Positions 37,901 through 49,480 of a DNA stretch of 64,000 nucleotides are shown here, piece by piece. Every line of letters begins with the position of its first letter. Positions within the stretch are counted from its first letter, which is position 1. Source of the stretch: Cavia porcellus (taxonomy: Eukaryota > Chordata > Mammalia > Rodentia > Caviidae); the NCBI RefSeq assembly GCF_034190915.1, contig NW_026947484.1, positions 70,015,482 to 70,079,481 of the forward strand, given 5' to 3'. Below the pieces are notes generated by a model. That model was not told the DNA's origin. It saw only the letters and a program-made list of their open reading frames with translations, and did not search any database. The translations under genes were made by a program, and so were the position numbers.

Positions 37901-38925
37901 CTGGATAATCTTACCTTACCTTACTTTACCTAATCTTATCTTAATAAACAATTCTCCATAGTTTCAAGTACATAAGGAAACTGGGGAATACAACAAACAA
38001 TAATTTAATAGATTTATGATGAACAAATTAACCAAAAGAGCCACTTCTACTCATCTTTGGAGGCCCATCTCAAAATATCACTTCCCCTTGAGAGACGTTA
38101 TGACTTCTGGCAGGACCCCTGCTGCATTCCCTCCTCTCCTGCTTGAGCCTGGTTTTGGCTGTCAACGGGCTTTATCAGTGCGAGCATCCTTGGTTCCTTT
38201 CTGTACTGTACTCTGGGTTGATGCACAACAAATCACAAATAAACGTGTGCCATATACTTTTCCTTTAGTATGTCCATAAAAGGTAACATATTTGACCTGT
38301 CACTTATAAAATTAAAGCTGAAGTTGGGAACAGCTTTGGGAAAATAATGTCATTCTTATATATGAGAGTGAGTCTTAACTTGGGCTCCTAGAAATGGATT
38401 GATCAATGAACTCGACAGTTTTCAGAAGAGGCTAAAATCAAGCTCAGGTGGTGCTAAACAAGAAAAGAAGTTTGCATCTGAATTTAAAAAAAGTCAAAAA
38501 ATTTAAATGAGAATGTGGAGATATTCTATGCAAACTTCGGTTATAAATGCCAAGACCCTTCAGAAAAGCTTTTGTAGTTTCTATTTTAAGGATAATTTTC
38601 TGCTCAAATTCAGAGATCAGCATTCATACTTCTAATTGATAATAAAATATCATGTATCTGCTATTATCACATGACTTCAACAGAATCTAAGCAATTCAGG
38701 AAATGGTGTAACAGTCTTTAGAAGAAGGATGCTGTATTGGACACCTATGAGAATTAAAATAGAATTCAAAATTTATTGATTGTACTATTGTAACATCTAA
38801 GAAATAGTTTTCTCTAAACATCTCAAATCTTTCAAGTACTCCACTGTGACAGGATATTTGGTTTATATGAGCATACAACAATATATAGCTAGCAACAAAA
38901 AGTACAAATTAGTAAACAATCAGGT
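31919..38925. other. Seven kilobases of AT-rich, largely repeat-free sequence
   Basis: No gene, RNA gene or long repeat recognised. There are pyrimidine-rich traces near 32400-32480. A weak L2/MIR-like stretch spans about 38035-38280 (AGGCCCATCTCAAAATATCAC, CTTGAGAGACGTTATGACTTC). The ORFs at 34747-35339 and 36697-37088 lack any domain. The scarcity of repeats over several kilobases would fit regulatory sequence near a developmental gene or a plain gene desert. Confidence 0.35.
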
Positions 38926-38947
38926 TATTATTATTATTATTATTATT
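38926..38947. repeat. (ATT)n microsatellite
   Basis: About seven TTA/ATT units. Confidence 0.9.
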
Positions 38948-40802
38948 TTGCTAATGTTCATGAGTTCTCTGAATCAGGGAAATATAATCCTGGACCACAT
39001 AATGTGATAGCAAACCACACAAAAATGGCATTAATGAATACCCATTCTAATAAAGTAATTTACAGAGTCAGCATACCCATCCAGTTAACAAAATACTATT
39101 CAGGGATGAATATGCTTAAGTCAAGGCAAATTATTTTTGCTGTTTTATAAGAACATGCTTTTAAATAAGGTTTTAGATTCACATTTTGTCAAAAGATGAC
39201 AAGCTCATTTTGATTTTTGTAAGGTCATGCCTATGACAAGAAGATCTTAATTTAACTTTAAAATAAAATTTAATATCTAGTTATTATTGTACAGTTATGA
39301 TTTACTTTATCTTTATAAGGTGAACATTAGCCCAAAAATGTGTGCTAAATATAAAACGCTACTCTTCCCAAGTGTTATTTTTAAATGTTAACACTGTAAG
39401 GTGTGCAACAATGTGAGTCGAGCATATGTTGAAGAATATAGTTTAGCTTCTCAAATGAGCATTAATACAATTCTTTTATCACAGAGTCCCCAGATCTGGG
39501 GCTTGAAGTGTTGATAGCCACACAGACGTATTTTAAGGGTTACCTGTATGCCAAAACATAGTGCTTTGAAACACACAATAATTTTGTGACAGTATGAACA
39601 CAATATTTCCTTTTATAAGAATTCACATACAATGCCATTAGTTTACCACATGGTTATTACATGTAGCTTGATTCACCATAAATGCCGTTGTAACACCTGT
39701 GGTTTCCCTCATTAAGAACTGAATGGATGGGGTCAGGGGTTGAAAGGGCAGCATATGTGCCATGAAAGAACTAGTTAACAGGGCCTATTATATTGGTGCA
39801 TTGGTAAATCTCATTTCTATTCATCAGATGATTAGTTCAATCAATATTTATTCCTCGGTGCTCCCTTTGTCTTATGTTACAAAAGAGACATCCTTCAAAT
39901 CCATGGCATAAGCCTTGTTATTTATGATTTTGTTGCTTAATTTGAGAGGGAATATTTTATTTATTTGCAAGTCCTGAATTCTTTGATTCCCTTTTCTCTA
40001 ATTATCAGTAGGTAGTATAAGGCAGTTTTGTGTAGATTACTTATAAATAGACACTATTAACAGTTCCTTTTTTATGCGACTCAAGTACTACATGTATTCA
40101 TCTCTTCCCTCTGAATGCTCTGGAAAGTTGCTTCTGTTTCTCAAAATACATTAGGAGTCGGTTGTAAAAGCCAAGATAAGAATGATTTTCTCTCTCAAAT
40201 ATTCATTCTTTTTGTCTGAGTGGGTGGTTATAGGCATATACATATACATATTGTATACCAGTGTCTATCAACAGACGCCTCCAAAGACTGCTATTATCTG
40301 CTAGGAATTCTGTTAAGTCAGAGATTTATTCAAAGTAAGATAAATATTTGCAAAAAGCTGTAATTGGAAGATGATTACAAAATTACGGGAATAATACTTT
40401 TGTGTAAAGTGCTCATTTTATCACAGATCTTCATTTATTATATCACAAAAGACTCATTTCATTATTATGTTTGCTTTCTATCCTTTAAACAGAGTGGGTA
40501 GGATAGTGGGACTACATCTGGAATCAGAAACTTCTATTAACTATTAAGCACAATTTCTTTTTAAATATGTACTTTTCTATGTGCTTTAACATCACTATAA
40601 CATTATATCAGTTAATTCAATGCCAATGTAATTAAAAGACTACGTGGTTTTTGTCTTCATGAAAGAAACACAGAAATTGTTGTTCTAAGAGATTCCTTTT
40701 ATATTACTAGAGTGATAAAACTATTGTTAAATCAATTCACATCATTATGTTCCTTTAATTTGGCCAGAATTTGAGAACCTTCACATTAGCATTAATTCTC
40801 TT

Positions 40803-40805
<3 letters not shown>
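38948..40805. other. Unassigned AT-rich sequence
   Basis: No gene recognised. A short trace of an antisense L2 tail may lie near 39825-39860 (AGTTCAATCAATATTTATTCC). Confidence 0.35.

Positions 40806-40850
<45 letters not shown>
40806..40850. repeat. (CA)n microsatellite
   Basis: About 22 perfect CA units. The phrase TCTTATTCACAC occurs on both sides (40797 and 40860), so the tract sits between short direct repeats. Confidence 0.97.
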
Positions 40851-40852
<2 letters not shown>

Positions 40853-42745
40853 ATATATAATCTTATTCACACAGATATAGATACATTTTAACAATATTTT
40901 ACTAGAAAAATTTAAAATTCTTCACTAATTGAATGTTACAATGTGCACTTTATTTATTTAAATTAGGTTAATTATTTAAATTATTAATCACAATGAAAAA
41001 ACATAATTAATCTAGATCCCCACTTTATTTCTTAGAACTACTGTAGCAAAAAGTATAGAAGTTATGAAGGCCATCTTCTATTTCTACAAGGTGCATAAAA
41101 GTTTGTAAAATATGTAGTCATAGTTGAAAAACATTTTACTTATTTTTTTAAGCTGAAAAACTTCTTGCATTATTTCCAGACTCCTACTGGCAACTCTGCA
41201 TATGCTAATTTTAGTAAAAAGGTGATAATTTTTACAAGATTTGGTTGTCATTTTCATGAAGAACAACTTTAATACTAGATACTTGCTTGTTGAGGTAAAA
41301 TCATGATTTGAAAACATTTAAATTTAAAAATCCAAATACATGTCTATATAGCCGCTCCCAGTGCTGTTAATTTAACAAATTGTTCTAAGATAAGGCAAAT
41401 GGAACGTTCATATTTGATGAAGAGCATGAAATAGTCACTTATGCTAAACTATCAGCAAACCACGTTCATAATGATTCAAGAAAGCATCTTTAAAAGAGTC
41501 TCTAAGAATCAAGAGCTATAAAGCTGTTGTTAGAAAACGCAAGGACTTCTCTAAGTTTTGAACTCCCAGCAAGGGAGTTTTAATATTGTATGCATTGTTT
41601 ATGAAGCCTGCTACTAATTCTTTTCTCCCTCACATTTCCAATCCTGGTGGCTCAATACCTGATTCTGTGAAAATACAGAAGAGGGAAAGCAGGTGGCCCT
41701 CATATCCGCCCCAGTGTCAAGCATGCCTGGGTCCCCACATTTGCTTCTTTAACCCAGGATTTGAAGGGAGAAGAGAGAAGGGAGTCACTGGATGAAATCA
41801 TTTATGGAGATATTTTTTCTGGCTATATATTTTTCAAAAATCCTTGAAACACAGATTTGGAATTTTTCTTCAGACTGTTGGAATGATTACTTTCTTGGAA
41901 TAAAGAGTTTACTGATGATTACTGGATGAGCCATTATTAATGTACAACTGATGATGTCCTTCCAGCAATGGTTTTTAATTATGGGAGCGGCAGGTTGGTT
42001 AGAAATATTTAGCTGGAAATACTTAACTGGAATTTGTGGAGAAGAATAAAAGAAAGAATGAGATTTAAAAAAAAAATTGAAGCCCCCCTCCCCAACAGGA
42101 CATTGAGAGCTCTGTACTTTTGAGGGAGACTGTGCCTCTCTAAGCATGCTGCACCCTTAAGTTTAACACTAAATAAAAATCACCCAGTGGTCAATAACAG
42201 ATGAAGTGTGCTTCGACAGGCCAAGCCTCATCCTTGTTTACAGCAAGCATAAAACCAGATTTCTAATCCGCCCAAGCGACAATCACCTATTGATTGCAAG
42301 GACATCTGTGCCCCTGTTTTTGGAAGCAGGGTTTTCTGTGCATCAGGCCTGAAAAATCCACCCTTTTTGGTGCTCTGTTCAATAAATAGCCAACACAGTT
42401 GTCAGGAGGTGGCCTTAAAACCCACACCTGGTTTCGGTCCTTTTTCTAAGCTATGCATGGACCCAATTAAAAGTCCTGCGTTCTGCCATCAGAAGTTTAT
42501 CCCTTCCATATTGCAGTCAACTAAAGAAGCATCTCTAGAACTCATGTGTACCCTTTTGCAGACAAAGGCTCAAGTGCTTTGTGCACCACCAAATACAATC
42601 TCCTCTGCCCCAGGCCACCACTCTGTGTCCTACACTCAGTTCAGCTGTGAGGGAGGACAAGGAACTCAAAGATCACAGACTTTTAACCCTTTTCTTACCC
42701 TAGAGTTTCCTGGGAATAAATTCTATTAAATACATAGGTGAAACA
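40851..42745. other. Unassigned AT-rich sequence
   Basis: No gene or repeat recognised. The 120-codon ORF at 42367-42729 has no domain. Confidence 0.4.
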
Positions 42746-42787
42746 GGGAGGGGAAAGTGGGGGTAAAAGGGGCTGGGGGTGGGTGGG
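42746..42787 (+). other. G-quadruplex-prone G-tract cluster
   Basis: Seven runs of three to five G in 42 bases, separated by one to five bases (loops A, AAAGT, TAAAA, CT, T, T). This meets the usual G3+N1-7 rule several times over on the plus strand. It lies about 1.8 kb from the CpG island. Confidence 0.75.
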
Positions 42788-42936
42788 TTTGGTGGTTGGC
42801 ACCCACGGGGAGAGCGGTGGGGGAATCGCTCAATTCCAGACCACTTCCTTTGCACAAAGTGCCCTTGGCTCCAAACAGTTTGCCAGCTGCAAACTGGACC
42901 AAGGCACTGATGGGATCACCTGGGAATGGGAACCCT

Positions 42937-42994
42937 GGGAAGGGGAAGAGGAAGAGGAAGAGGAAGGGGAAGAGGAAGGGGGGGTGGGTGGGGG
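42937..42994. repeat. Purine run (GGAAGA)n with adjoining G-tracts
   Basis: Uninterrupted G/A from 42937 to 42984 made of GGAAGA and GGGGAAGA units with near mirror symmetry, followed by GGGTGGGTGGGGG. Such a run can form H-DNA and its end can form a quadruplex. The plus-strand ORFs here read as Glu- or Lys-Arg-rich only because of the repeat. Confidence 0.9.
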
Positions 42995-44539
42995 CCAAAG
43001 CCAAGTTCAAAACCCGCCCCTCCCCAAATATACTTTGCTTGGTAGCCCAGCACAAAAAGTAGATTCATTTCCTGCTCTCTCTCATCTCTCAAGTTCACAT
43101 TCAAGTGCAACTCCAACTCTCCCAAGCTTCTGAGTAGTCTGTGTCTTTTCTTATTCTGTCGCTAAGGAACAGCTCCTGATGGCCAGCCAGGCATTGTCCC
43201 CAAGGTATTCGAAGGTCAGCAGGGAGACAGTGAAAGGCCAAAAGAAGAGGCCCAGGAACGTAAGAAAGGGACTTGGCTCCTCACTGCTGGTCCATCAAGG
43301 GTCCCCAGGCTGCCTCTGTCCCAAGTAGAACTTGCAAGGCCTCTGGGGGCCTGCTGAAGCCAGTGACTTCTGGGACAAGGTTGTGGGCTCCCACTGGGTT
43401 TCTCAAGGTGGCTTTCACCTCCTCAAGCTCTTGGGTCCACAAGCACCGCTGCAAGGAACTCGAGTGTTCTCGGCAGACAGCTCCTGCAGGAGCTTAGTGA
43501 TGCAAGTATGGTCCACTCTGGGCCCCTGCCTGCTCCACAGTGTGAGGAGGGAGCCGGCAGCTTTTGTGCCGCAGGTCCTAGTGCCCGCTATGAACTGCTG
43601 CGGCACGTGGTTTTGGGTCTTTAGAAAAGTGCTAACCCAGCCACCGGAGTGCAGCCCGGAGAAGAGGAAAAAGGGAAGGATCAGCTGGCAGCTTCAAACA
43701 GGAGCAGAGGAAACCCGAGGAAAGTGGGTTGAATGATGAGGTAGGGCAGAAAAAAATCCAAGACGGGGAGGCTTTCACTAAATAAAAGTACTTTCTCGCC
43801 AATTGCCCCAGTACAGTTTCTAACAGGAATCTGTTTACGGGGACGCATTACTAAAGCCCCAACCTGGACAACCAACTGGAGCCACGGAGTACGCTCTGAT
43901 CCCTCAATCCTATGCATGGGTTAATCAAGACTGTCCCACCAGTACATCCTTGTCTCTAATTTATGCGTGTCCCCTAGCATTCCTGGGCAGCTTCTTTCCG
44001 TCTGTCTGTCCCTCTACCACCTTCTGTTTCCTGGTACGTCCCAAGATCCAAGGCGGCTAACGCATTCTGTGCCTCGGAGGCCACGCTCAGGGCTCACCCA
44101 GAGCCTGCGGGGCGCAGGGATGAGGGTAAGGCTTGTTGTCTCTTGGGGCGCTTCTCCGAGCTATAGGAGGAGTGGTGGAAGAGGAACGCAGCCCGTGGGA
44201 AGGCGAGTGTTTGCAGCCGGGTTCTCTCCCGTGCTTCCTGCCTAGATTATTTCTTTCCAAGACTGAGGATGTAGAAAGGTCTGGAGCTGATCGATCCTAA
44301 CTTTCTGTTGCCAGAAAGGCTGTGAGTAGGGGAGAAAAGAAACCCCAAAGAACGCAGGGTGGCTGGGTACAGAGACCAAAAGGTAAGGGTCCTCAGGGGT
44401 GCTCAGGTCCTTAAATCAAACGGAGATCCGGCGGTCTTTTCAAGAAAACAGTGAAGTTGTGACCAACTGGAAAGTGAGGGTGTGGGGATCCCGGTATAGA
44501 GCGCAGGAAACCTAGGTTCTTGCGTCAAAGGGAAGCAGA
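42995..44539. other. Transition into the CpG island
   Basis: GC content rises and CpGs appear from about 43,990 onward. ORFs of 70-134 codons reflect GC-rich sequence; I see no domain. No repeat family recognised. Confidence 0.4.
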
Positions 44540-45185
44540 CAGATAAAATGACTCCGCAGAGTCCTTAACCAGCTCAGTCACCGCAGGTGTTTCGACTCCG
44601 TTCCCAGCGCAGCGCGCCGTCCCGCAGCCGCCTATTTGCCGCTGCAGTCCAGGTTCTGGGGCGCACCTAGCGTTGCCTCTAGCACTCCCCTTTATGTAAC
44701 AAGAGGGCAAGAGCCCCTAATTCCTGAGCCGACGCACGGGGCGCGGCTTCTAGTCTTCGAAACTTTTTCGTACAACTTTTTTTATGGGTAGCGCTGATCC
44801 CTGGGCTGCGAGGACGCAGGCAACGCCGGCCGGGCCACGGCGCAGAGCCGACGCAAAGGAGAGCTCCGAAGCTGGTTCTCAGTCCCCGACCGGTCCCGGG
44901 ACCCTGATGGGGTACTCCCGCGAAGGAACGCGCATCGGGCTGGGGCTTTCCAGGCCCGGCACCCCGGCAAGTGCGCGCGCACTGGCGCGTCTGCCCTGCG
45001 CTCCGCACGCCCAGCCTCCGCTGGTGGCCACTGCGCGCCCGGCGCTGCCCGCTGCCCGTGCCCCGGGTCCGCTACCCTGTGCTTCTGCAGCCCGCGCCCT
45101 CTTCTGCGCCCGAGAGAGAGCTCCGCACGAAACACTGGGGCAACTGAAGAACTGGGAGCAAGCGAGTAGCACCGCTGCCCTTTCT

Positions 45186-45211
45186 AAAAAAAAAAAAAAA
45201 AAAAAAAAAAA
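45186..45211. repeat. A26 homopolymer inside the CpG island
   Basis: Twenty-six A in a row on the plus strand, flanked by GC-rich sequence on both sides. There is no SINE or LINE body attached, so it is not a retroelement tail. It falls in the presumed first intron of the minus-strand exon at 45395. Confidence 0.97.
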
Positions 45212-45394
45212 GCACCGTCCCGCGTCCCAGAAAAACTCCCGAGAGGCATCGGCACTTCCCCACAACTTTCTCCGCCCGAGCCCTGCGCAGTCCTACCTGC
45301 TCACGCGGTCTCGCGCGGCGCCTCCCCTCCCCCACCTGCCGTGGGGCCAGAGTTGGCCAGGTCTAGGGACCCTCGGTGCCGCGGGCTCGCTTAC

Positions 45395-45640
45395 CTCGCA
45401 TGGTGTGGCCGCTGTCCCGCTCCGCGTAGTCATGAAGCTGCTGCCAGCCCGAACCCCAGAGAGCCCAGAAATCCCGTTCAGCACGCTTGCAGAAGGGGGC
45501 CGGCGACCAGCAGCCGCGCCGCGAGCACCATCCCTCCGGGCGCACTCCGCGGCCGCGGGCTGACCGGGGCCGCCGCCTCCGGGCTCGGCTTTGCCGGTGG
45601 CGGCGGTGACTGTTTTGATGGCTGTTGGTTTGTTTGTTTG
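45395..45640 (-). other. Candidate first exon with splice donor and small upstream ORF
   Basis: On the minus strand the sequence ends ...CACACCATGCGAG at 45395 and is followed by GTAAGC, a strong donor. Within the exon is a 17-codon ORF (ATG at 45531, TGA at 45478-45480). After it come two ATGs: one at 45433 open for 13 codons to the donor (phase 0), and one at 45401 in a better initiation context (A at -3) with 7 coding bases before the donor (phase 1). The exon could therefore be 5' UTR plus the first codons of a protein, or fully noncoding. The 5' end (set near 45640) is a guess, as no TATA or initiator decides it. I do not recognise the gene. Confidence 0.4.
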
Positions 45641-46130
45641 CTTTCAGAAAGGGTGAAAAAAAATGTCCTGAGCGGCTGATGCCTGGGTTTTGTTTTGCTT
45701 TTTTTCTTTCTCTCCAGTGTGCTTGCTTTTTAAAAATGTCACCGCCTCCGGGCTCAGAAGATTTCTTTTGTGATCACTTGGACTGAGGAGGAGGAGGAAG
45801 GGCAGCAGCAGGAGGAGGAGTTGGTGGTGGTTTTGTTAGTTACAAAGAAGAGGGAGAAGGAGCAATGGGGGGCGGGAGGAAACAGAAAAGAAAGAAAGGC
45901 GGCGTGGATGGCAGAGCATGTGCGTTTTCACATGACATCTGTGCCTGTTAGCGGATCCACGATGGTAATTTTCACTGTTCAGTTACAGAGAGGAAGGGAG
46001 CGAGAGAGAAAGAGGAGAGAGATGGAGAGAAGGAGCCGAGAAGGGGCTTATACGCCCGGCTGGGTTCCGTGCAGACTTCAGGCCCCGCCTCCTGTCAGCG
46101 CCGCCGCAATCAGCGCCCGGCAGCGCTCTG

Positions 46131-46163
46131 GGGGCGTGGCAGGGGGCGTGTCCGGGGCGTGGC
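46131..46163 (+). promoter_or_regulatory. Triple GT-box (SP/KLF-type) array
   Basis: GGGGCGTGGC at 46131-46140, GGGGCGTGTC at 46143-46152 and GGGGCGTGGC at 46154-46163: three copies spaced 12 and 11 bp, close to one helical turn, so all face the same side of the DNA. SP and KLF zinc-finger factors bind this motif. It lies in the CpG island upstream of the minus-strand exon. Confidence 0.65.
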
Positions 46164-46189
46164 AGTAGGAAGCGGGGTGGGGCTGGGGA

Positions 46190-46710
46190 CCCGGCAGCGC
46201 AGCGGCAGCGGCCCCGAGGACTGGAGGCTCTGCAGGCCGGGCGGAAGTACCGAGGGGAGAAGCGGCACGTCTGCAGGTGACTTGCGGTGGTGACTGCGCG
46301 CAGGCCAGTTCCTCCAGAGGCACCGAACCGCCGGCGTCCCCGGGGCCCGCGTTCTGTCCCTCTCTGGCGACGCCTGTGGCCCTGCGCGCACCGGGCAGCT
46401 CGTTGCCGAGTCCGCAGCTCCGAGGAAGAGGCATGCAGGGTCGGGGACCGCGTACAGCGGGACCCCTCGGTTTTAGTGACACAAGAGTACCAAACCACTT
46501 CCCTCTCTTTCAGCAAAACTGTAGTGCATTCCCAATTGCTTTAAAAACATCTTTCAGATGCCTTCTGTCTCTCATTTTTAAAAAAAGGCCCGGAGCTTGC
46601 CTGTGTGTGCCTGTGTGCGTGTGTGCATGTGTGTGCTCGCGCGCGTGTGCTCTTTTGTCAACAAAAGTGATTTTTGGAGAGTCTCCTGAAGATGGGCTCC
46701 AGGATAGCAG
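46190..46710 (+). other. Possible divergent first exon, plus strand
   Basis: CAG|GTGACT at 46276/46277 and CAG|GTAAAG at 46710/46711 are acceptable donors on the plus strand leading away from the CpG island. Many such islands start a noncoding transcript opposite the main gene. The ORFs inside (up to 145 codons) show no domain. Evidence is limited to splice motifs and position. Confidence 0.25.
46599..46652. repeat. Degenerate (GT)n/(GC)n tract
   Basis: TGTGTGCCTGTGTGCGTGTGTGC...CTCGCGCGCGTGTGC: alternating purine-pyrimidine with a short CGCGCG core, a sequence prone to Z-DNA, at the edge of the CpG island. Confidence 0.85.
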
Positions 46711-49374
46711 GTAAAGTCTAAACTGGCAGCGTGGCCATCCTAGTGATGCTTTTTGAGCTCTTTAGCTGGTACAAGGGTTTAGGAGTGGGAAAACAGTTGA
46801 TTTTAGTTGTTCATGACTACATTCACCTACTTAAAAGAAGTTACAATGAAAGCCAGGTGAAGTTATTCATATTAAGGTGCAATTTGTTATCTGTACTTAT
46901 TTATTTGTATTTTGTTAAAACTAACACATAGACATAATACTGTCCCTTTGCAAGGTTTTCCCTCTCTGTGGGCAAATAACCCACCAAATACATGACTGCA
47001 TCTGCTTTCTTCCTTATAGTGGGGACTTTCTTAAATACTCAGGTTAACTGGTCACCCTAAAAGACAGACAGGCGAAAATGTTTGCTGAATTTCTTCAGTC
47101 TCAGGGTACCGACACATGTATTTATCAGATACCTGTTGGCAAAGCAGACCTGATCATTACTTAGGTACTCAGATAATTAGATCTTCACCATTATTTACAT
47201 GTGTTTTGTCATGCAACACAAAATACATTGTAAACTCAGTGATCTATGTAGTTTATTAGGTCATCTACACTGCCAAATTTCCCTCCTCCTACTAAATAAA
47301 AGATACTTAACAAATTGTCATCAGTGTTCAACTGACACTGCTGTATGTCCTTTGTTTGCAAGCCAACATATAATTTAAGAAATTTTTGGTATTAAGAGTG
47401 AAAGTAGATTGAGTTATTAATTAAATGAAATGAACAAAAGGAATTCAGAATAGTTATTCCTTTATAAATATCTTCCTCCTAGATTTGTAATTGACACAGT
47501 AGTTAATCTTTTAAGATAATATTTAAGGCTCCCTGGTTTTATCATTTTTAATCAAGTAAAATATATTCATCATAACTACATTAAAGCTGTACCAAGTTAT
47601 GCCTAATTTAGTTGCTTCATTAAAAATTACTGTATATAAAGTAGTCAAGAAACAAATCGTGACTATATCATTTTAATTTCATGTGCTTCAAGCAGAGACA
47701 CAGGAATATTAAAATATTCAAAACCTTTGTAAACATTATAATTATTATTGTTTTTATTTTAGATTCTGATTTCTCATTAGAGTACAGAGCAATTCCAAAA
47801 TTCAAGAATTTTAACTTTTCTGTACTTTTAACTTTCTAGTTATTTATTGAATTCTGAAACTTGTTTTACTACTGTAGCAACTGTAATAATAATAAAGATA
47901 GTCAAGACATGAAGGATAAGTACTTTCTTCTTCCTATACATCTTTTAATGCCCTCTGTTTTGGTAATTTACAATATATAATTTTGTTTAGAATGAATTTC
48001 TTGATCCTTTTGGAATATTTTTATACATGTTAACTATACATAAAGCCATCAGTTATGTTATTTCATCTTTCCTAAACTGATAATATGTCACACGATAATA
48101 TTTATTTTCTCTTTTAGATTGAAGTAAATGTTTGTGTTTGGTTAAAATGTGGATATCTAAGACATTTTGGATTTTCCTAAAAATTTAAAAACAAATTCTT
48201 CGGGGCTTCTAATAACATTTACATTTATTTCAACTGAATAGAACCTATTTGTGTAAAACAATTACTCAGTATTTAAATGAAAGTAGTCAACATTTTTAGA
48301 AATCACAGGCTATTTATGTGTTTGTAATCTGCCAGTCAATATTCATGTCTCAAGTGACATCATAATAATATTATGTACTTGTCCATGTGAAGTAGTGTCA
48401 GTAATTTTTTTTGAGTAACTATGCAACTGTTCCCCCATCAGCTTGAATTTTTGCTTTAGGTTCTGGGCCTGAAGGTTGGAAGCTCAATTTTGATTAATTC
48501 CAGTGACAGTTAGTCACACAGCACTGTACATAATCTGAAGAACTCATGTAATTTCACATGGGGTGTCTGTTCACCTGTTTTCTCCTCAGGTCAGCACATT
48601 GTAGGGTTATCAGTAAGGCTATGGGTATTAATGATGAGAGATATCCTCAAGGAGCCAAAACTTTCATAATAGCAAACCAGCTCAGGTGACATGACATTTA
48701 GGATTATTTCAACCATACAGTGCTTGAAGCAAAGAGGTAAATCATAGTTCATTATATTCTGTGTTGATTATCCTATGCATAAAGAATATTTTAAATAATT
48801 ATGAGTCTAGGGGTATATTTGCAATCCTTGGGCAATATTACACTAGGAGCGATGGACAGAGTAGGTGGTTTTAGCACAGTGCAGGAGGCAGTGCAGTTGA
48901 CATAGTTGAGAAAGAGATACAAAGCTACCTTTGAATATCAGAAAATCCAGAAAATACGTAAGAACCTTTAACATGTGAACCTATTGGAAATGGAAGGTGT
49001 GAATGGTACTTTCAGCCTTCTCTTGCTCAAGAAAGCACTGAACAAAAGGTTCTGATAGAGATGCTCTGGTGGAGAATCTGCACTAGATTGAAATTGCCTT
49101 GCATACTTCTGTAGCTCGAGGTGTATTTAGGAATAAGCAGCTATACTGCCCCAGAAGCTGTATCAGAGAGGCATGCTTCTTACCTGAGCAGAGGCAAAGA
49201 CCTTCCTAGATGGTACAGGCACTCCTGGTGCTATGGAGATGAATAGAAAGCTTTCTACCCTCTTGTCCACTGAACATGAACCACAAATTTGACACAGTAA
49301 TAATATCTTTTTTTTCTTAGTTTCTAAGGAGAGGGGAAGTCCTGCATGTTGTGCATTGTATCCCTCCTTTTCTC
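46711..49374. other. AT-rich sequence right of the CpG island
   Basis: No gene or repeat family recognised over about 2.7 kb. Confidence 0.4.
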
Positions 49375-49480
49375 ATACTTTTATTCTGATTAAGAATCAG
49401 AGATTCAGAAAGGTGAAGTAACTTGTCTAAGCTCACAAACCTAAGTAAGATAAATCCAGGATTCAAACTAAGATATAACC
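49375..49480 (-). repeat. MIR SINE fragment, antisense
   Basis: AGAATCAGAGATTCAGAAAGGTGAAGTAACTTGTCTAAGCTCACAAACCTAAGTAAGATAAATCCAGGATTCAAAC is the reverse complement of the MIR core. Confidence 0.8.

Larger units (their letters stand above)
44540..46480. promoter_or_regulatory. CpG island, likely promoter
   Basis: Nearly 2 kb of high GC and dense CpG in a window otherwise AT-rich and CpG-poor. It has two dense parts (44,550-45,640 and 46,050-46,480) separated by a T-rich dip. It contains GC boxes (CCCCGCC at 46083), GT boxes, no obvious TATA box at a usable position, and splice donors pointing outward on both strands. This is how mammalian housekeeping or developmental promoters look. It could be bidirectional. 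Which gene it serves cannot be read from the sequence. Confidence 0.88.

Noticed and set aside
42726..43133. Overlapping 101-131-codon ORFs with Glu- or Lys/Arg-rich tracts
   Set aside because: Produced by the GGAAGA purine run; several frames are open on both strands for the same reason.
44784..45563. 259-codon plus-strand ORF in the CpG island
   Set aside because: Runs through an A26 tract (poly-lysine) and reads as Ala/Pro/Arg-rich low complexity, as any open frame does in GC-rich DNA. No domain, and it conflicts with the minus-strand exon.
45983..46516. 177-codon minus-strand ORF (and overlapping 134- and 93-codon ORFs)
   Set aside because: Arg/Pro/Ala-rich reading of CpG-island sequence in several overlapping frames at once; no domain or splice support.
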